NCBI GenBank assembly: GCA_004322135.1
Contig: SCSG01000006.1
Span: 1 to 36,011 of the forward strand
Length of the DNA stretch: 36,011 bases
Direction: 5' to 3'
Origin: Burkholderiaceae bacterium
GTDB taxonomy: Bacteria; Pseudomonadota; Gammaproteobacteria; Burkholderiales; Burkholderiaceae_B
Numbering within the stretch: position 1 is the first letter of the stretch; every line of letters begins with the position of its first letter. The translations under genes and the position numbers were made by a program. The notes below the pieces were generated by a model, which was given only the letters and a program-made list of their open reading frames with translations, was not told the DNA's origin and did not search any database. Shown one piece after another: positions 1-7,453 of the stretch.

Positions 1-200
1 AGGTCTACGCCATTGGGCCGCCCGGAAAGCGACTGCTCCACGGAGTGCACGACAGCATTCAGCTCATCGACATCTTGCTGAACAAAGTGAGCATTAATGG
101 ATCGTTCAACGACCCATCCAAATGAAAGCAGTACAACGATTATGACCAATCCAATGGATACGGTCAGGCGTAGAACCAGCGATGCGGGGCGGCGTGCCAC
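1..200 (-). CDS. copS: Heavy-metal sensor histidine kinase, N-terminal part only (CopS/CusS-like)
   Basis: The minus strand opens with GTG at 200, three bases after the stop of the response regulator gene, and stays open to the window edge, so about 66 codons are visible. The start gives a short basic N-terminus (MARRPASLVLRLT), then one hydrophobic membrane segment of about 20 residues (roughly 10-30), then a periplasmic stretch with HFVQQDVDELNAVVHSVEQ. That is the usual layout of IRO/CusS-type sensor kinases, whose periplasmic loop senses copper or silver. The kinase core lies outside the window. Function is inferred from its position right behind a copper-type response regulator and next to copA/copB; no catalytic residue can be checked here. 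Confidence 0.75.
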   Translation of the reverse strand, partial: MARRPASLVLRLTVSIGLVIIVVLLSFGWVVERSINAHFVQQDVDELNAVVHSVEQSLSGRPNGVD

Positions 201-203
201 GAG

Positions 204-887
204 TCAGCTCACGCTGCTGACATCAAGCATATAACCCATGCCACGCACCGTATGAATAAGCTTGGGCTCAAAGGCGTCGTCGATTTTGACCCGTAACCGA
301 CGAATTGCGACATCAATGACGTTAGTATCGCTGTCGAAATTCATATCCCATACTTGTGAAGCAATGAGCGAACGTGGTAACACTTCGCCTTGGCGGCGCA
401 CCAAAAGCTCCAGGAGCGCAAATTCTTTGTTTGTCAGATTAATTCGCACCTCATTTCGTCTGGCCCGCCGACGCGGGATGTCCAGAACAAGGTCAGCCAC
501 TTGCAATTGATCATTTAAGACCGAAGTGGCTCCCCGACGCAGGAGCGTACGCACCCGTGCCAGTAGTTCCGAGAAGGCAAAGGGTTTGATCAAGTAATCA
601 TCGGCGCCAAGCTCTAGACCCTTAACGCGATCTTCCACGCTATCGCGTGCCGTCAGAAACAGGACTGGAGTGGACGATTTCGCTTCGCGCAACGCTTGCA
701 CAATACGCCAGCCGTCAACGTCCGGTAGCATGACATCCAGGATGATCAAATCATAGGATTCGGTCAGCGCGAGGTGATGCCCATCCAGACCTGTGCGGGC
801 CAGATCGACCACAAAGCCCGATTCCATCAGGCCTTGTCGCACATACTCACCGGTTTTTATCTCATCTTCGACGACGAGCAGTTTCAT
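204..887 (-). CDS. copR: Heavy-metal response regulator, OmpR/PhoB family (CopR/CusR-like)
   Basis: A 227-residue DNA-binding response regulator. The receiver domain begins [16 protein letters not shown], carries the phospho-acceptor Asp in [13 protein letters not shown] (about residue 51) and the Lys of the LIKPF motif. The C-terminal winged helix ends with [11 protein letters not shown], typical of OmpR-type proteins. The frame is open to 953, but the ATG at 887 gives the canonical N-terminus and has an AGGAG ribosome binding site in front, so that start was chosen. It is followed after three bases by the sensor kinase, so the two form an operon. The wording of the receiver is that of the CusR/CopR/IrlR group, which activates copper or silver resistance. 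A 16-bp palindrome upstream of it (1010-1025) recurs before copA, which suggests autoregulation. Confidence 0.9.
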   Translation of the reverse strand: MKLLVVEDEIKTGEYVRQGLMESGFVVDLARTGLDGHHLALTESYDLIILDVMLPDVDGWRIVQALREAKSSTPVLFLTARDSVEDRVKGLELGADDYLIKPFAFSELLARVRTLLRRGATSVLNDQLQVADLVLDIPRRRARRNEVRINLTNKEFALLELLVRRQGEVLPRSLIASQVWDMNFDSDTNVIDVAIRRLRVKIDDAFEPKLIHTVRGMGYMLDVSSVS

Positions 888-1263
888 GGGATCGCTCCTG
901 CGAATTCCTTCTGTTTTATGCCTCATGAGAGGACACATGCCAATCAGGGACAATCAGCAGTTACCAAGGAACTCTACCCGCATCACGCTGACAGGAGCAT
1001 GACCTACTGATTACAAAATTGTAATGCACCTATGCGGGCCAAATTTTCCTTGAGCGCTACGAGATAGAGCGCGCCCAGTTTTAAATGGAAAGTGTGGCGG
1101 ATGGCATTGGAGTTGCTGTGATGGGGAGCTGATTTGTTGTGCCCAATACTCGGCCCATCCCAACCAAATGAACCACTTTGGAAATACCCCATGCCTCATG
1201 AACAATTTCTATCCTGTTCCGATGCGTGTTACGCGTGTGCCACGGCTTATTTCCTTGTCAGGC
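888..1263. other. Intergenic region between copR and the PEP mutase-like gene
   Basis: This 376-base stretch has no convincing gene. It holds the copR leader, the 16-bp palindrome at 1010-1025, and downstream sequence of the PEP mutase-like gene. Open frames on both strands in it are short, lack ribosome binding sites and resemble no family I know. A weak 5-bp inverted repeat (GCGCT/AGCGC, 1054-1072) is the only other structure I noticed. Confidence 0.5.
1010..1025. promoter_or_regulatory. Candidate CopR/CusR box upstream of copR
   Basis: ATTACAAAATTGTAAT is a perfect 16-bp palindrome (6-bp arms ATTACA/TGTAAT around four A/T bases). The same architecture recurs at 2609-2624 and 2995-3010, both next to the copper operon. 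CusR-type regulators are known to bind TGACA/TGTCA- or TTACA/TGTAA-type dyads. Autoregulation of copRS through this site is inference. Confidence 0.65.
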
Positions 1264-2100
1264 TCAATCGGCTGTGAACAGGTGTTGTGCGTCCATGTAA
1301 TTGAAATCGGTCGCCAGAGAATCGAATCTGCCAGTTTCGAGCATCGTACGCGCTGCGTGATCGACCGTCCCCAAAGCAAGTGCCGTAAACCATGTCGCCG
1401 TACTGACACGTGCGATACCCAGTTTGGCAAGTTCAGCCAACGGCGGTGTGTTGGCTCCCGCCATAATGTTGACCGGTGCGTTGATCGTCTGGATAAAGGT
1501 TCGGATCGTCTCTGGGTCGTTCAGCCCGATCGGGTAGACGCAATCGGCACCGGCGGCAAGGTAAGCGCGTGCCCGCGTGATGGCGTCGGTGAGTGGTGTG
1601 CCCGGATCGTTCGCCGAATGCATCCAGTTGTCGACTCGTGCGTTGATCACTAATGGCACACCGGCTGACGTAGCCGCTTCGCGTGCGGCATGAATACGTG
1701 CGGCCGCATCGTCCACATTGCGTAAGGGGCCGTGACCGGGCATCCCGTCTTCAAGGTTGATCCCGGCGGCACCCGCTTTGATCACAGCGTGAGTAGACGT
1801 TGCCACGTCGGCGGGTGTTGTGCCATAACCGCTCTCGAAATCCACAGTAACCGGAAGATCGACCACGCGGATAATGCGCCGCACTACCGCCAGCATCTCA
1901 TCGAGCGGCGCCTGTTCACCGTCGGCATAGCCAAGTGCCCAGGCCATACCACCACTAGTCGTTGCGATTGCGTGAAAGCCGTGCGTGGCAAACAGGCGCG
2001 CGCTGCCAGCATCCCAGGCGTTCGGCAGCAGCAGGATTTTACGGCGGTCATGCATTTGGCGTAGTGCTTCGGCGCGCCTCGTTTGTGTGTTGTTGTCCAT
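1264..2100 (-). CDS. Isocitrate lyase/phosphoenolpyruvate mutase family protein
   Basis: A 278-residue protein of the PEP mutase/isocitrate lyase (TIM-barrel) superfamily. The start MDNNTQTRRAEALRQMHD at 2100 is chosen because AAGGAG lies just before it; the frame stays open upstream only by running through the copZ gene. Family signatures in order: LPNAWDAGSARL (about residues 22-33), TTSGGMAWALGYADGE (about 43-58), VDFESGYG (the metal-binding Asp/Glu region, about 85) and INLEDG (about 116). Members cleave or rearrange C-C or P-C bonds of 2-hydroxy acids or phosphonates (methylisocitrate, oxaloacetate, PEP), and the exact substrate cannot be read from sequence. It sits alone between copR and copZ with no related metabolic gene nearby, so a role in metal resistance is not evident. 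Confidence 0.85.
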   Translation of the reverse strand: MDNNTQTRRAEALRQMHDRRKILLLPNAWDAGSARLFATHGFHAIATTSGGMAWALGYADGEQAPLDEMLAVVRRIIRVVDLPVTVDFESGYGTTPADVATSTHAVIKAGAAGINLEDGMPGHGPLRNVDDAAARIHAAREAATSAGVPLVINARVDNWMHSANDPGTPLTDAITRARAYLAAGADCVYPIGLNDPETIRTFIQTINAPVNIMAGANTPPLAELAKLGIARVSTATWFTALALGTVDHAARTMLETGRFDSLATDFNYMDAQHLFTAD

Positions 2101-2206
2101 TGTTTCATTCTCCTTTATTTCGTTCGTCAAAAATTTGCCAATCGGGCTTCCAGGGTGAACGCACATGGGGCTCAGGTCCAGCCCATTTAACGGTATCTGT
2201 TGAACC

Positions 2207-2407
2207 TTACGATTTGAGCACAGGGGTATACCCCACTTCTCGGATGGCGCGTTCGATGGCATCTGAGCTGGATACCCCATCAATCCGAACCAAATGAGTG
2301 GAAAGATCAATGTCAACGCAGGCTGTGGGTGCGGTTTCTTTAACGACGCGCGTAATGGTGCCCACACAATGGCCACAGGTCATGTCTTTCACTTCGAATT
2401 CAATCAT
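2207..2407 (-). CDS. copZ: CopZ-like heavy-metal-associated (HMA) copper chaperone
   Basis: A 66-residue single HMA-domain protein. The metal site is MTCGHC near residues 8-13 (MIEFEVKDMTCGHC), followed by the ferredoxin-like beta-alpha-beta fold ending in REVGYTPVLKS. The frame continues upstream to 2488, but ATG at 2407 has an AAGGAG ribosome binding site six bases ahead and yields the normal chaperone length. Such proteins carry Cu(I) in the cytosol to P-type ATPases or regulators; no copper ATPase (copA1/actP type) is in the window. Its promoter at 2440-2470 has the 19-bp spacer of MerR-family control and closely resembles the promoter before the TlpA-like gene at 33075. Confidence 0.88.
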   Translation of the reverse strand: MIEFEVKDMTCGHCVGTITRVVKETAPTACVDIDLSTHLVRIDGVSSSDAIERAIREVGYTPVLKS

Positions 2408-2439
2408 TGCTAGCTCCTTAGGCAACACCGCATATTCAT

Positions 2440-2470
2440 ACTGTAAACCTTCCTGCTGCGACAATGTCAA
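2440..2470 (-). promoter_or_regulatory. MerR-family (CueR-like) promoter of copZ
   Basis: Read on the minus strand there is a -35 TTGACA (2465-2470), a 19-bp spacer (2446-2464) ending GGAAGGTT, and a -10 TACAGT (2440-2445). A 19-bp rather than 17-bp spacer is the hallmark of MerR-type activators that twist the DNA. The copper regulator CueR is the natural candidate, but no cueR gene is visible in the window. Confidence 0.7.
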
Positions 2471-2608
2471 GCTGGCCCGATGTCGCATTTATCGGCCTTT
2501 TCTGCAATACGATCGCAGGCTTACGCGAGGTAAATGTTGGCGGCCACTATTTCTAGTTTCGCTTCGTAACGAGAAGTTGCTTGGCTGTCGTTAAAGCTTG
2601 ACGCTTAC

Positions 2609-2624
2609 ATGACAAAGATGTAAT
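2609..2624. promoter_or_regulatory. Candidate CopR/CusR box upstream of the DUF2933-copA operon
   Basis: ATGACAAAGATGTAAT has the same ATxACA-N4-TGTAAT design as the sites at 1010 and 2995, with one arm mismatch. It lies about 107 bases before the DUF2933 start and upstream of a possible -35 TTGACA at 2640-2645, a position fitting an activator site. Confidence 0.55.
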
Positions 2625-2730
2625 GACGGCGTAATCGGGTTGACAGCAAAGGCTCGCTACAGTGTATTAGCCACCGCTCATTCCTAGTTACCCGGGCGAT
2701 CTGAAGGCGGCTTACCTACCCGAGGAAACA

Positions 2731-2988
2731 ATGATGAAATGCGATATGAAAACAATGATGAAGACGGGTCTTGGCCTTGGTGTTGTCATTGCCGTGGCGT
2801 ACGCGACCTTGCCCGCTGCGCGTGAATGGATTGCCGCCAGCACTCCATTCTTGTTCTTTCTGATGTGCCCGTTGATGATGGTTTTCATGATGAAAGGCAT
2901 GCAGTCGTGCGACAAAGAGCTAAGTGTCGAAAAGGATAAAACCTATAAAACACCCTCCAAGCCATTGTGTGGCCCAGGCAGACACTAG
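2731..2988 (+). CDS. DUF2933 small membrane protein of the copper operon
   Basis: An 85-residue protein starting MMKCDMKTMMKTG with a GAGGA ribosome binding site (2721-2725). It has two hydrophobic segments (about residues 13-30 and 37-56) separated by the short loop AAREWIAAST, and is unusually rich in Met and Cys (MCPLMMVFMMKGMQSC), residues that can bind Cu(I). DUF2933 proteins are short membrane proteins commonly found in copper and other metal-resistance operons; no biochemical role is known to me. It is the first gene of the cop operon, with copper-type boxes on both sides (2609 and 2995). The second in-frame ATG at 2734 is an equally possible start. Confidence 0.75.
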   Translation: MMKCDMKTMMKTGLGLGVVIAVAYATLPAAREWIAASTPFLFFLMCPLMMVFMMKGMQSCDKELSVEKDKTYKTPSKPLCGPGRH

Positions 2989-2994
2989 CTCCAC

Positions 2995-3010
2995 ATTACA
3001 ACATTGTAAT
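2995..3010. promoter_or_regulatory. Candidate CopR/CusR box upstream of copA
   Basis: ATTACAACATTGTAAT, with perfect 6-bp arms, lies just after the DUF2933 stop and 120 bases before the copA start. It differs from the copR-upstream site at only two central bases. Confidence 0.65.
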
Positions 3011-3033
3011 TCCGGTGTCATCGGACCGACACG

Positions 3034-3052
3034 AGCACTTCGTTAAAGTGCT
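3034..3052 (+). other. Inverted repeat in the copA leader
   Basis: AGCACTT and AAGTGCT pair perfectly around a five-base loop (CGTTA). There is no T-run after it, so it is not a classical terminator. It could be a second protein-binding site or an RNA hairpin between the DUF2933 gene and copA. Its role is unknown. Confidence 0.4.
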
Positions 3053-3129
3053 GGTCATTGACCTGATTAATGTTGCGGCCACTGTACGTGGTCGTTTTTT
3101 AGACTCTTCTGATCCTAGGATACGCTCAC

Positions 3130-5004
3130 GTGAAACGTCCGCTTCCGTCTTCCCTAGTCCTACCTCTATTGCCCCGTCGCCGATTCGTTCAAGGACTTGC
3201 GGCCGGTGGGGTTCTGCTGGGCCTGTCGCCATTTGCCCGTACAGCTTGGGCTCAGCCGAGCGATACCCGAACGGCTGCGCCAGCGGTGCTCACGGGAACC
3301 GAGTTCAATCTTGAAATTGGGGAGTCGCCGGTGAATTTTACCGGCAACCCGCGAATGGCCACCACCATCAACGGGTCGCTTCCGGGACCAACACTACGTT
3401 GGCGCGAAGGCGACACGGTCATGATCCGGGTCACGAACCGGCTAAAGGAAACCACCTCGATCCATTGGCATGGCATTCTTTTGCCCTTTCAGATGGACGG
3501 GGTGCCGGGCATCAGCTTTGCCGGTATCGCTCCAGGGGAAACATTCACCTACCGTTTCAAGGTCGAGCAAAACGGCACCTACTGGTATCACTCGCATTCG
3601 GGGATGCAGGAAGCGACCGGTATGTACGGCGCCATTGTGATTGAGCCAGCCCAAAGCGACCCGGTTCGCGCTGATCGAGAGTATGTAGTTCAGCTTTCGG
3701 ACTGGACCGATGAAGACCCCATGCGCGTGCTGGCCAAGCTGAAAATGCAGGGTGATTACTACAACTACAACCAACCCACTGTGGTGGATTTCTTCCGGGA
3801 CGCGTCTCGCGATGGTGTCAAAGCAGCGATCGACAAGCGCAAGATGTGGAACGAGATGCGCATGAGTCCGACCGATCTGAACGATTTATCGTCCAATGTG
3901 CTCACGTACTTAATGAATGGCACGACGCCCGCCGGCAACTGGACCGGACTATATCGCCGCGGCGAGCGCGTGCGCCTGCGTTTCATTAACGGAGCGGCGA
4001 ACACCTTTTACGACATACGTATTCCCGGCCTTAAATTGACAGTTGTCCAAGCCGACGGTCAGAACGTCGAACCTGTGACCGTGGATGAATTTCGCTTCGG
4101 GCCAGGGGAAACGTATGACGTCATGATCGAGCCCAAAGACGACGCCTACACCCTCTTCGCCCAGTCCATGGACCGTACCGGGTACGCCCGCGGCACCTTG
4201 GCAACCCGGGCGGGGCTTGTGGCGGCGGTTCCTAAACTTGATAAGCCTGAGTGGCTTTCCATGGCTGACATGATGGGCGCCATGGGCGGCGGCATGGCGG
4301 GGATGGCAGGCATGGATCACGGCGGCTCTAGCCAAACTGCCATGGCCGGGATGGATCATGGTGCGATGGCGGGCATGAGCGCGGGCAGTATGGCGGGCAT
4401 GGACCACGGTTCGATGGCGGGGATGAATCACGCCGGCATGGCGGGTATGGATCATAGCGCCATGGGTAAGGACAAAGCAAGCACTAAAGTCCGTCATGCG
4501 AAGACCGAGTACGGCCCAAGCACGGATATGCACGTCGATATGCCCCGCACCAATCTGGACGACCCCGGCATCGGACTGCGCAACAACGGCCGGCGCGTAC
4601 TCACCTTAGCGGATCTGCACACCGTCGGCGGGCCCATGGACCCGCGCGGCGCCGAGCGCGAAATCGAACTGCACCTGACCGGAAACATGGAGCGTTACAC
4701 CTGGTCGTTCGACGGAGTGGAGTTTGGCCAATCCACCCCCGTGCATTTTCGCTACGGCGAGCGGGTGAGGGTCATTTTGCATAACGACACCATGATGACC
4801 CACCCCATGCACTTGCATGGCATGTGGAGCGAACTGGAAACGCCCGACGGCGCCTTCCAGGCACGACGTCACACGATCCCCGTGCAACCCGCGCAACGCA
4901 TCAGCTTTCTCGTGACCGCCGACGCATTGGGCCGTTGGGCTTGGCACTGCCACCTTATGCTCCATATGGACATGGGCATGTTCCGTGAAGTGGTGGTGGC
5001 ATGA
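3130..5004 (+). CDS. copA: Copper resistance multicopper oxidase CopA
   Basis: A 624-residue periplasmic multicopper oxidase that detoxifies Cu(I) by oxidation and by binding copper. The GTG start at 3130 gives a Tat signal (RRRFVQG at residues 16-22, then a hydrophobic stretch ending AWAQ). Three cupredoxin domains follow. Copper ligands are visible as HWHG (112-115), WYHSHSG, HPMHLHGMW, and HCHLMLHMDMGM (606-617), covering the type 1, 2 and 3 centres. A Met/His-rich insert around residues 377-450 repeats the unit MAGMDHG several times and probably holds extra Cu(I). The length matches the CopA family (about 600). Its stop overlaps an ATG (ATGA) that leads into copB, so translation is probably coupled. 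Confidence 0.96.
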   Translation: MKRPLPSSLVLPLLPRRRFVQGLAAGGVLLGLSPFARTAWAQPSDTRTAAPAVLTGTEFNLEIGESPVNFTGNPRMATTINGSLPGPTLRWREGDTVMIRVTNRLKETTSIHWHGILLPFQMDGVPGISFAGIAPGETFTYRFKVEQNGTYWYHSHSGMQEATGMYGAIVIEPAQSDPVRADREYVVQLSDWTDEDPMRVLAKLKMQGDYYNYNQPTVVDFFRDASRDGVKAAIDKRKMWNEMRMSPTDLNDLSSNVLTYLMNGTTPAGNWTGLYRRGERVRLRFINGAANTFYDIRIPGLKLTVVQADGQNVEPVTVDEFRFGPGETYDVMIEPKDDAYTLFAQSMDRTGYARGTLATRAGLVAAVPKLDKPEWLSMADMMGAMGGGMAGMAGMDHGGSSQTAMAGMDHGAMAGMSAGSMAGMDHGSMAGMNHAGMAGMDHSAMGKDKASTKVRHAKTEYGPSTDMHVDMPRTNLDDPGIGLRNNGRRVLTLADLHTVGGPMDPRGAEREIELHLTGNMERYTWSFDGVEFGQSTPVHFRYGERVRVILHNDTMMTHPMHLHGMWSELETPDGAFQARRHTIPVQPAQRISFLVTADALGRWAWHCHLMLHMDMGMFREVVVA

Positions 5005-5036
5005 ACGCAACCCGCGACAATAAGAGAATCCTGACC

Positions 5037-6125
5037 ATGAATATACGTTTAAAGAAGAAATTCCTTGTGGTCGCTATCGCTACGACGGGTTTTGCGCCCA
5101 TTTTTGCCCAGGCCCAAGCGTATAACGCGCCTAGTGGCCATGCAGCCACACCGGCCAGTCCGGCCACAGATGGGGCAAGCATGCCCGGCATGGATCACAG
5201 CAAAATGAATATGCCGGGCATGGATCAGGGTGCCATGGGCACAAAGAGCCCGAGTGAGACGTCCGGCACCATGCCAGCCATGAATCACGGGGAAAGCCAG
5301 GCAAAACCTTCGGTCAAAAAACCCGACATGGGGGCCATGAGTCAAGGTAGCGGTGAAATGGACCATGGCGCCATGCAGATGCAAGGCGGATCGGCGCCGC
5401 CCGATGCGCGTGACCCCAACGCTTATTCGGACGGTTACACGCTCGATTCAGGCAAGTATTCGCTGGGCTCCGCACAGCGCCTGCGCATGTCGGACGAACA
5501 CAATTTTGCGTCTGTGCTGGTTGATCGGCTGGAGTATGTGAGGGCACGGGGCAATGAGTCGATGGCCTATGAGGGGCAAGCCTGGTTTGGCGGCACCTAC
5601 AATCGGGCGGTATTGAAGGCTGAAGGCGAGGTGGCGAGGGGCAAGTTGCTCGATTCCCGAACGGAGTTGTTATGGGGGCATGCCATCTCGACATTCTGGG
5701 ACAGCCAACTGGGTGTGCGCTTTGACCACGGGATTGGGCCCAATCGAGGATGGCTCGCTCTCGGCGTTCAGGGCCTGGCCCCCTACTGGTTCAATGTCGA
5801 TGCCACGGCGTATGTCGGCAATAACGGCCGAACCGCGCTACGCCTGAGCACGGAATACGACTTACTGCTCACGCAACGACTGATTCTACAACCCAGGGTC
5901 GAAGTCAACTTTTATGGCAAGCGCGACGAGGCTCGTGAAATCGGGAGCGGCTTGTCGGATGGCGTGGCTGGATTACGTCTGAAGTATGAGGTGACGCGTC
6001 AATTTGTTCCGTATATCGGCGTGGAATGGGCCGGCAAGTTTGGCCAAACGGCCAATTTTGCGCGCGCCTCAGGCGAGCGCCCCACCGAAACACGCTTCGT
6101 TGCGGGCATAAGCTTTCGATTTTAA
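5037..6125 (+). CDS. copB: Copper resistance outer-membrane protein CopB
   Basis: CopB family. From ATG 5037 the protein has 362 residues with a clean signal peptide (MNIRLKKKFLVVAIATTGF...AQAQA) and an AAGAGA ribosome binding site eight bases ahead. An in-frame ATG at 5001, overlapping the copA stop, would add 12 residues, and either start is possible. After the signal comes a Met/His-rich segment with MPGMDHS, MPGMDQG and MDHGAMQM-type repeats (to about residue 120), likely copper-binding. A C-terminal beta-barrel domain follows with alternating hydrophobic strands and a terminal Phe (GISFRF), as expected for outer-membrane proteins. CopB sequesters copper in the outer membrane together with CopA. 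Confidence 0.94.
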   Translation: MNIRLKKKFLVVAIATTGFAPIFAQAQAYNAPSGHAATPASPATDGASMPGMDHSKMNMPGMDQGAMGTKSPSETSGTMPAMNHGESQAKPSVKKPDMGAMSQGSGEMDHGAMQMQGGSAPPDARDPNAYSDGYTLDSGKYSLGSAQRLRMSDEHNFASVLVDRLEYVRARGNESMAYEGQAWFGGTYNRAVLKAEGEVARGKLLDSRTELLWGHAISTFWDSQLGVRFDHGIGPNRGWLALGVQGLAPYWFNVDATAYVGNNGRTALRLSTEYDLLLTQRLILQPRVEVNFYGKRDEAREIGSGLSDGVAGLRLKYEVTRQFVPYIGVEWAGKFGQTANFARASGERPTETRFVAGISFRF

Positions 6126-6188
6126 ATATCTTACCCAGGAACTTCGGATTCGATCCTCCTGATCTATCAACTCGAATGAGGAATTGCT

Positions 6189-6692
6189 GTGAAGAAAACA
6201 TTAACCATACTGCTATTAAGCACCTTGCCCGCTCTGGCTTTAGCCGCAGGCGGCCACACCGGAGGCCATGATGTGAAATCCATGCCCGGCCAGGATATGT
6301 CCAGTATGAAAAAAGGCGATGCAGCCATTGGGCAACCTGGCAATGCGGCCAAGGTCACTCGTACCATTGAGCTTGTCATGGATGACACGATGCGTTTCAA
6401 CCCAGGGCAAATCCATGTCGAGCCCGGCGAGACGGTCCGGTTTCTAGTTAAAAATTCCGGCAAGATTGCTCATGAGATGATGATTGGTTCGGCGGCCGAA
6501 CTGAAGGAACATGCGGAGATGATGCGTAAAATGCCCGGAATGAAGCATGCCGAATCCAATATGATCACGCTCAATCCCGGTCAAAAAGGCGGTATGGTTT
6601 GGCAGTTTCCTCAAACAGGAACAGTGGACTTTGCCTGCCTGGTCCCAGGGCACTTGGAAGCGGGTATGGTTGGAAAAATCAAGGTCGGGTAA
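6189..6692 (+). CDS. Periplasmic cupredoxin (plastocyanin/azurin-like copper protein)
   Basis: A 167-residue exported blue-copper-type protein. GTG at 6189 follows an AGGA ribosome binding site and gives a signal peptide (MKKTLTILLLSTLPALALA). A Met/His-rich linker follows (residues 21-50), then a cupredoxin fold. Likely type 1 copper ligands are His95 (AHEMMIG), Cys150, His155 and Met160 (CLVPGHLEAGM), with normal Cys-His and His-Met spacing. Such proteins in cop operons probably shuttle or store copper, or pass electrons to the oxidase; that role is inferred from context. It lies 63 bases after copB and 19 bases before the cytochrome c gene. Confidence 0.87.
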   Translation: MKKTLTILLLSTLPALALAAGGHTGGHDVKSMPGQDMSSMKKGDAAIGQPGNAAKVTRTIELVMDDTMRFNPGQIHVEPGETVRFLVKNSGKIAHEMMIGSAAELKEHAEMMRKMPGMKHAESNMITLNPGQKGGMVWQFPQTGTVDFACLVPGHLEAGMVGKIKVG

Positions 6693-6711
6693 GGCATAGG
6701 GTATTGAGTTG

Positions 6712-7203
6712 ATGCGGGTCACAAAACGACGGAAGCAAGCGGGCATAGTAGCAGTGATCGCCGTGGTATTGCTGGGCACATTGGTATTTGCCTACGATAA
6801 GTTCAGTACGAGTACGGGGTATATCGATCCTGTCGATCACACGCTCGTCTTGCGTGGCCAACAGGTCTATGCCAATAACTGTGCCGCCTGTCATGGCGCA
6901 AAATTGGAAGGACAGGCCAACTGGCGTGAACGCCTGCCTAATGGCCGTCTGCCGGCGCCGCCGCACGATGCCAGCGGACATACCTGGCATCACTCGGATG
7001 CCGTCCTGCTGGACCTGATCAAGAATGGGCTGGTTCCCGGCGTCACGGCCCCCGAAGGCTATGAAAGCGACATGCCTGCCTTTAAAGGTAGGCTTTCCGA
7101 TCAGGACATCGTCGCCGTCACGGCCTATATCAAAAGCGTTTGGTCACCCCAAGCACTCGCAGCCCAGAAGGAAGTAACGCAGGAGCACCCGGCGCCACGA
7201 TGA
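6712..7203 (+). CDS. Membrane-anchored class I cytochrome c
   Basis: A 163-residue c-type cytochrome. It has an N-terminal membrane anchor or uncleaved signal (about residues 10-28), then the haem attachment motif CAACH at 57-61 and a probable distal Met in ESDMPAF. It ends in the usual helix of class I cytochromes (DQDIVAVTAYIKSVW). ATG 6712 is used; a TTG three bases earlier is also in frame. The ribosome binding site is weak, so coupling to the upstream cupredoxin gene is likely. As last gene of the cop operon it could accept electrons from periplasmic Cu(I) oxidation through the cupredoxin, but this is inference. Confidence 0.85.
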   Translation: MRVTKRRKQAGIVAVIAVVLLGTLVFAYDKFSTSTGYIDPVDHTLVLRGQQVYANNCAACHGAKLEGQANWRERLPNGRLPAPPHDASGHTWHHSDAVLLDLIKNGLVPGVTAPEGYESDMPAFKGRLSDQDIVAVTAYIKSVWSPQALAAQKEVTQEHPAPR

Positions 7204-7369
7204 GGGAAGGGTTTGGAGCATTTTTGGTCAAGCTGTATACAGCACTAGATGTTTTGGTATCTGAAAACGCCGTCTATGGGGGCTCGCGTTACGGCATGCC
7301 CGGAACTCACTGGCCCGCAGCATGCCTCTATCACGTTGCCCGTAGACCTCAATCGACCCAACACCCGCC

Positions 7370-7385
7370 GCCCGCCTGGGCGGGC
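7370..7385 (+). terminator. GC-rich hairpin downstream of the cop operon
   Basis: GCCCGC CTGG GCGGGC forms a strong 6-bp stem with a four-base loop in the otherwise gene-free stretch 7204-7424. No T-run follows directly, so it may be a weak or Rho-assisted terminator of the cop operon, or simply part of a remnant next to the insertion sequence. Confidence 0.35.
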
Positions 7386-7453
7386 CGGACTGTACCGCAC
7401 CCCTCGCCCTGCGGCGTCTCTCACAAGAAACAAAATCTATTTCGGGGTTTTTT

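Noticed and set aside
1168..1653. 161-residue plus-strand frame
   Set aside because: Mostly antisense to the PEP mutase-like gene, no ribosome binding site, no recognisable domain.
2101..2376. N-terminal extension of the PEP mutase-like protein
   Set aside because: The extension crosses the copZ gene and lacks similarity to the family; the ATG at 2100 has a good ribosome binding site.
4281..4470. Tandem DNA repeats as a CRISPR-like array
   Set aside because: The repeats are codon repeats for MAGMDHG-type units inside copA, with no spacers of regular length.
3949..4533. His/Arg-rich minus-strand frame opposite copA
   Set aside because: It is the shadow of the Met/His-rich repeats of CopA.
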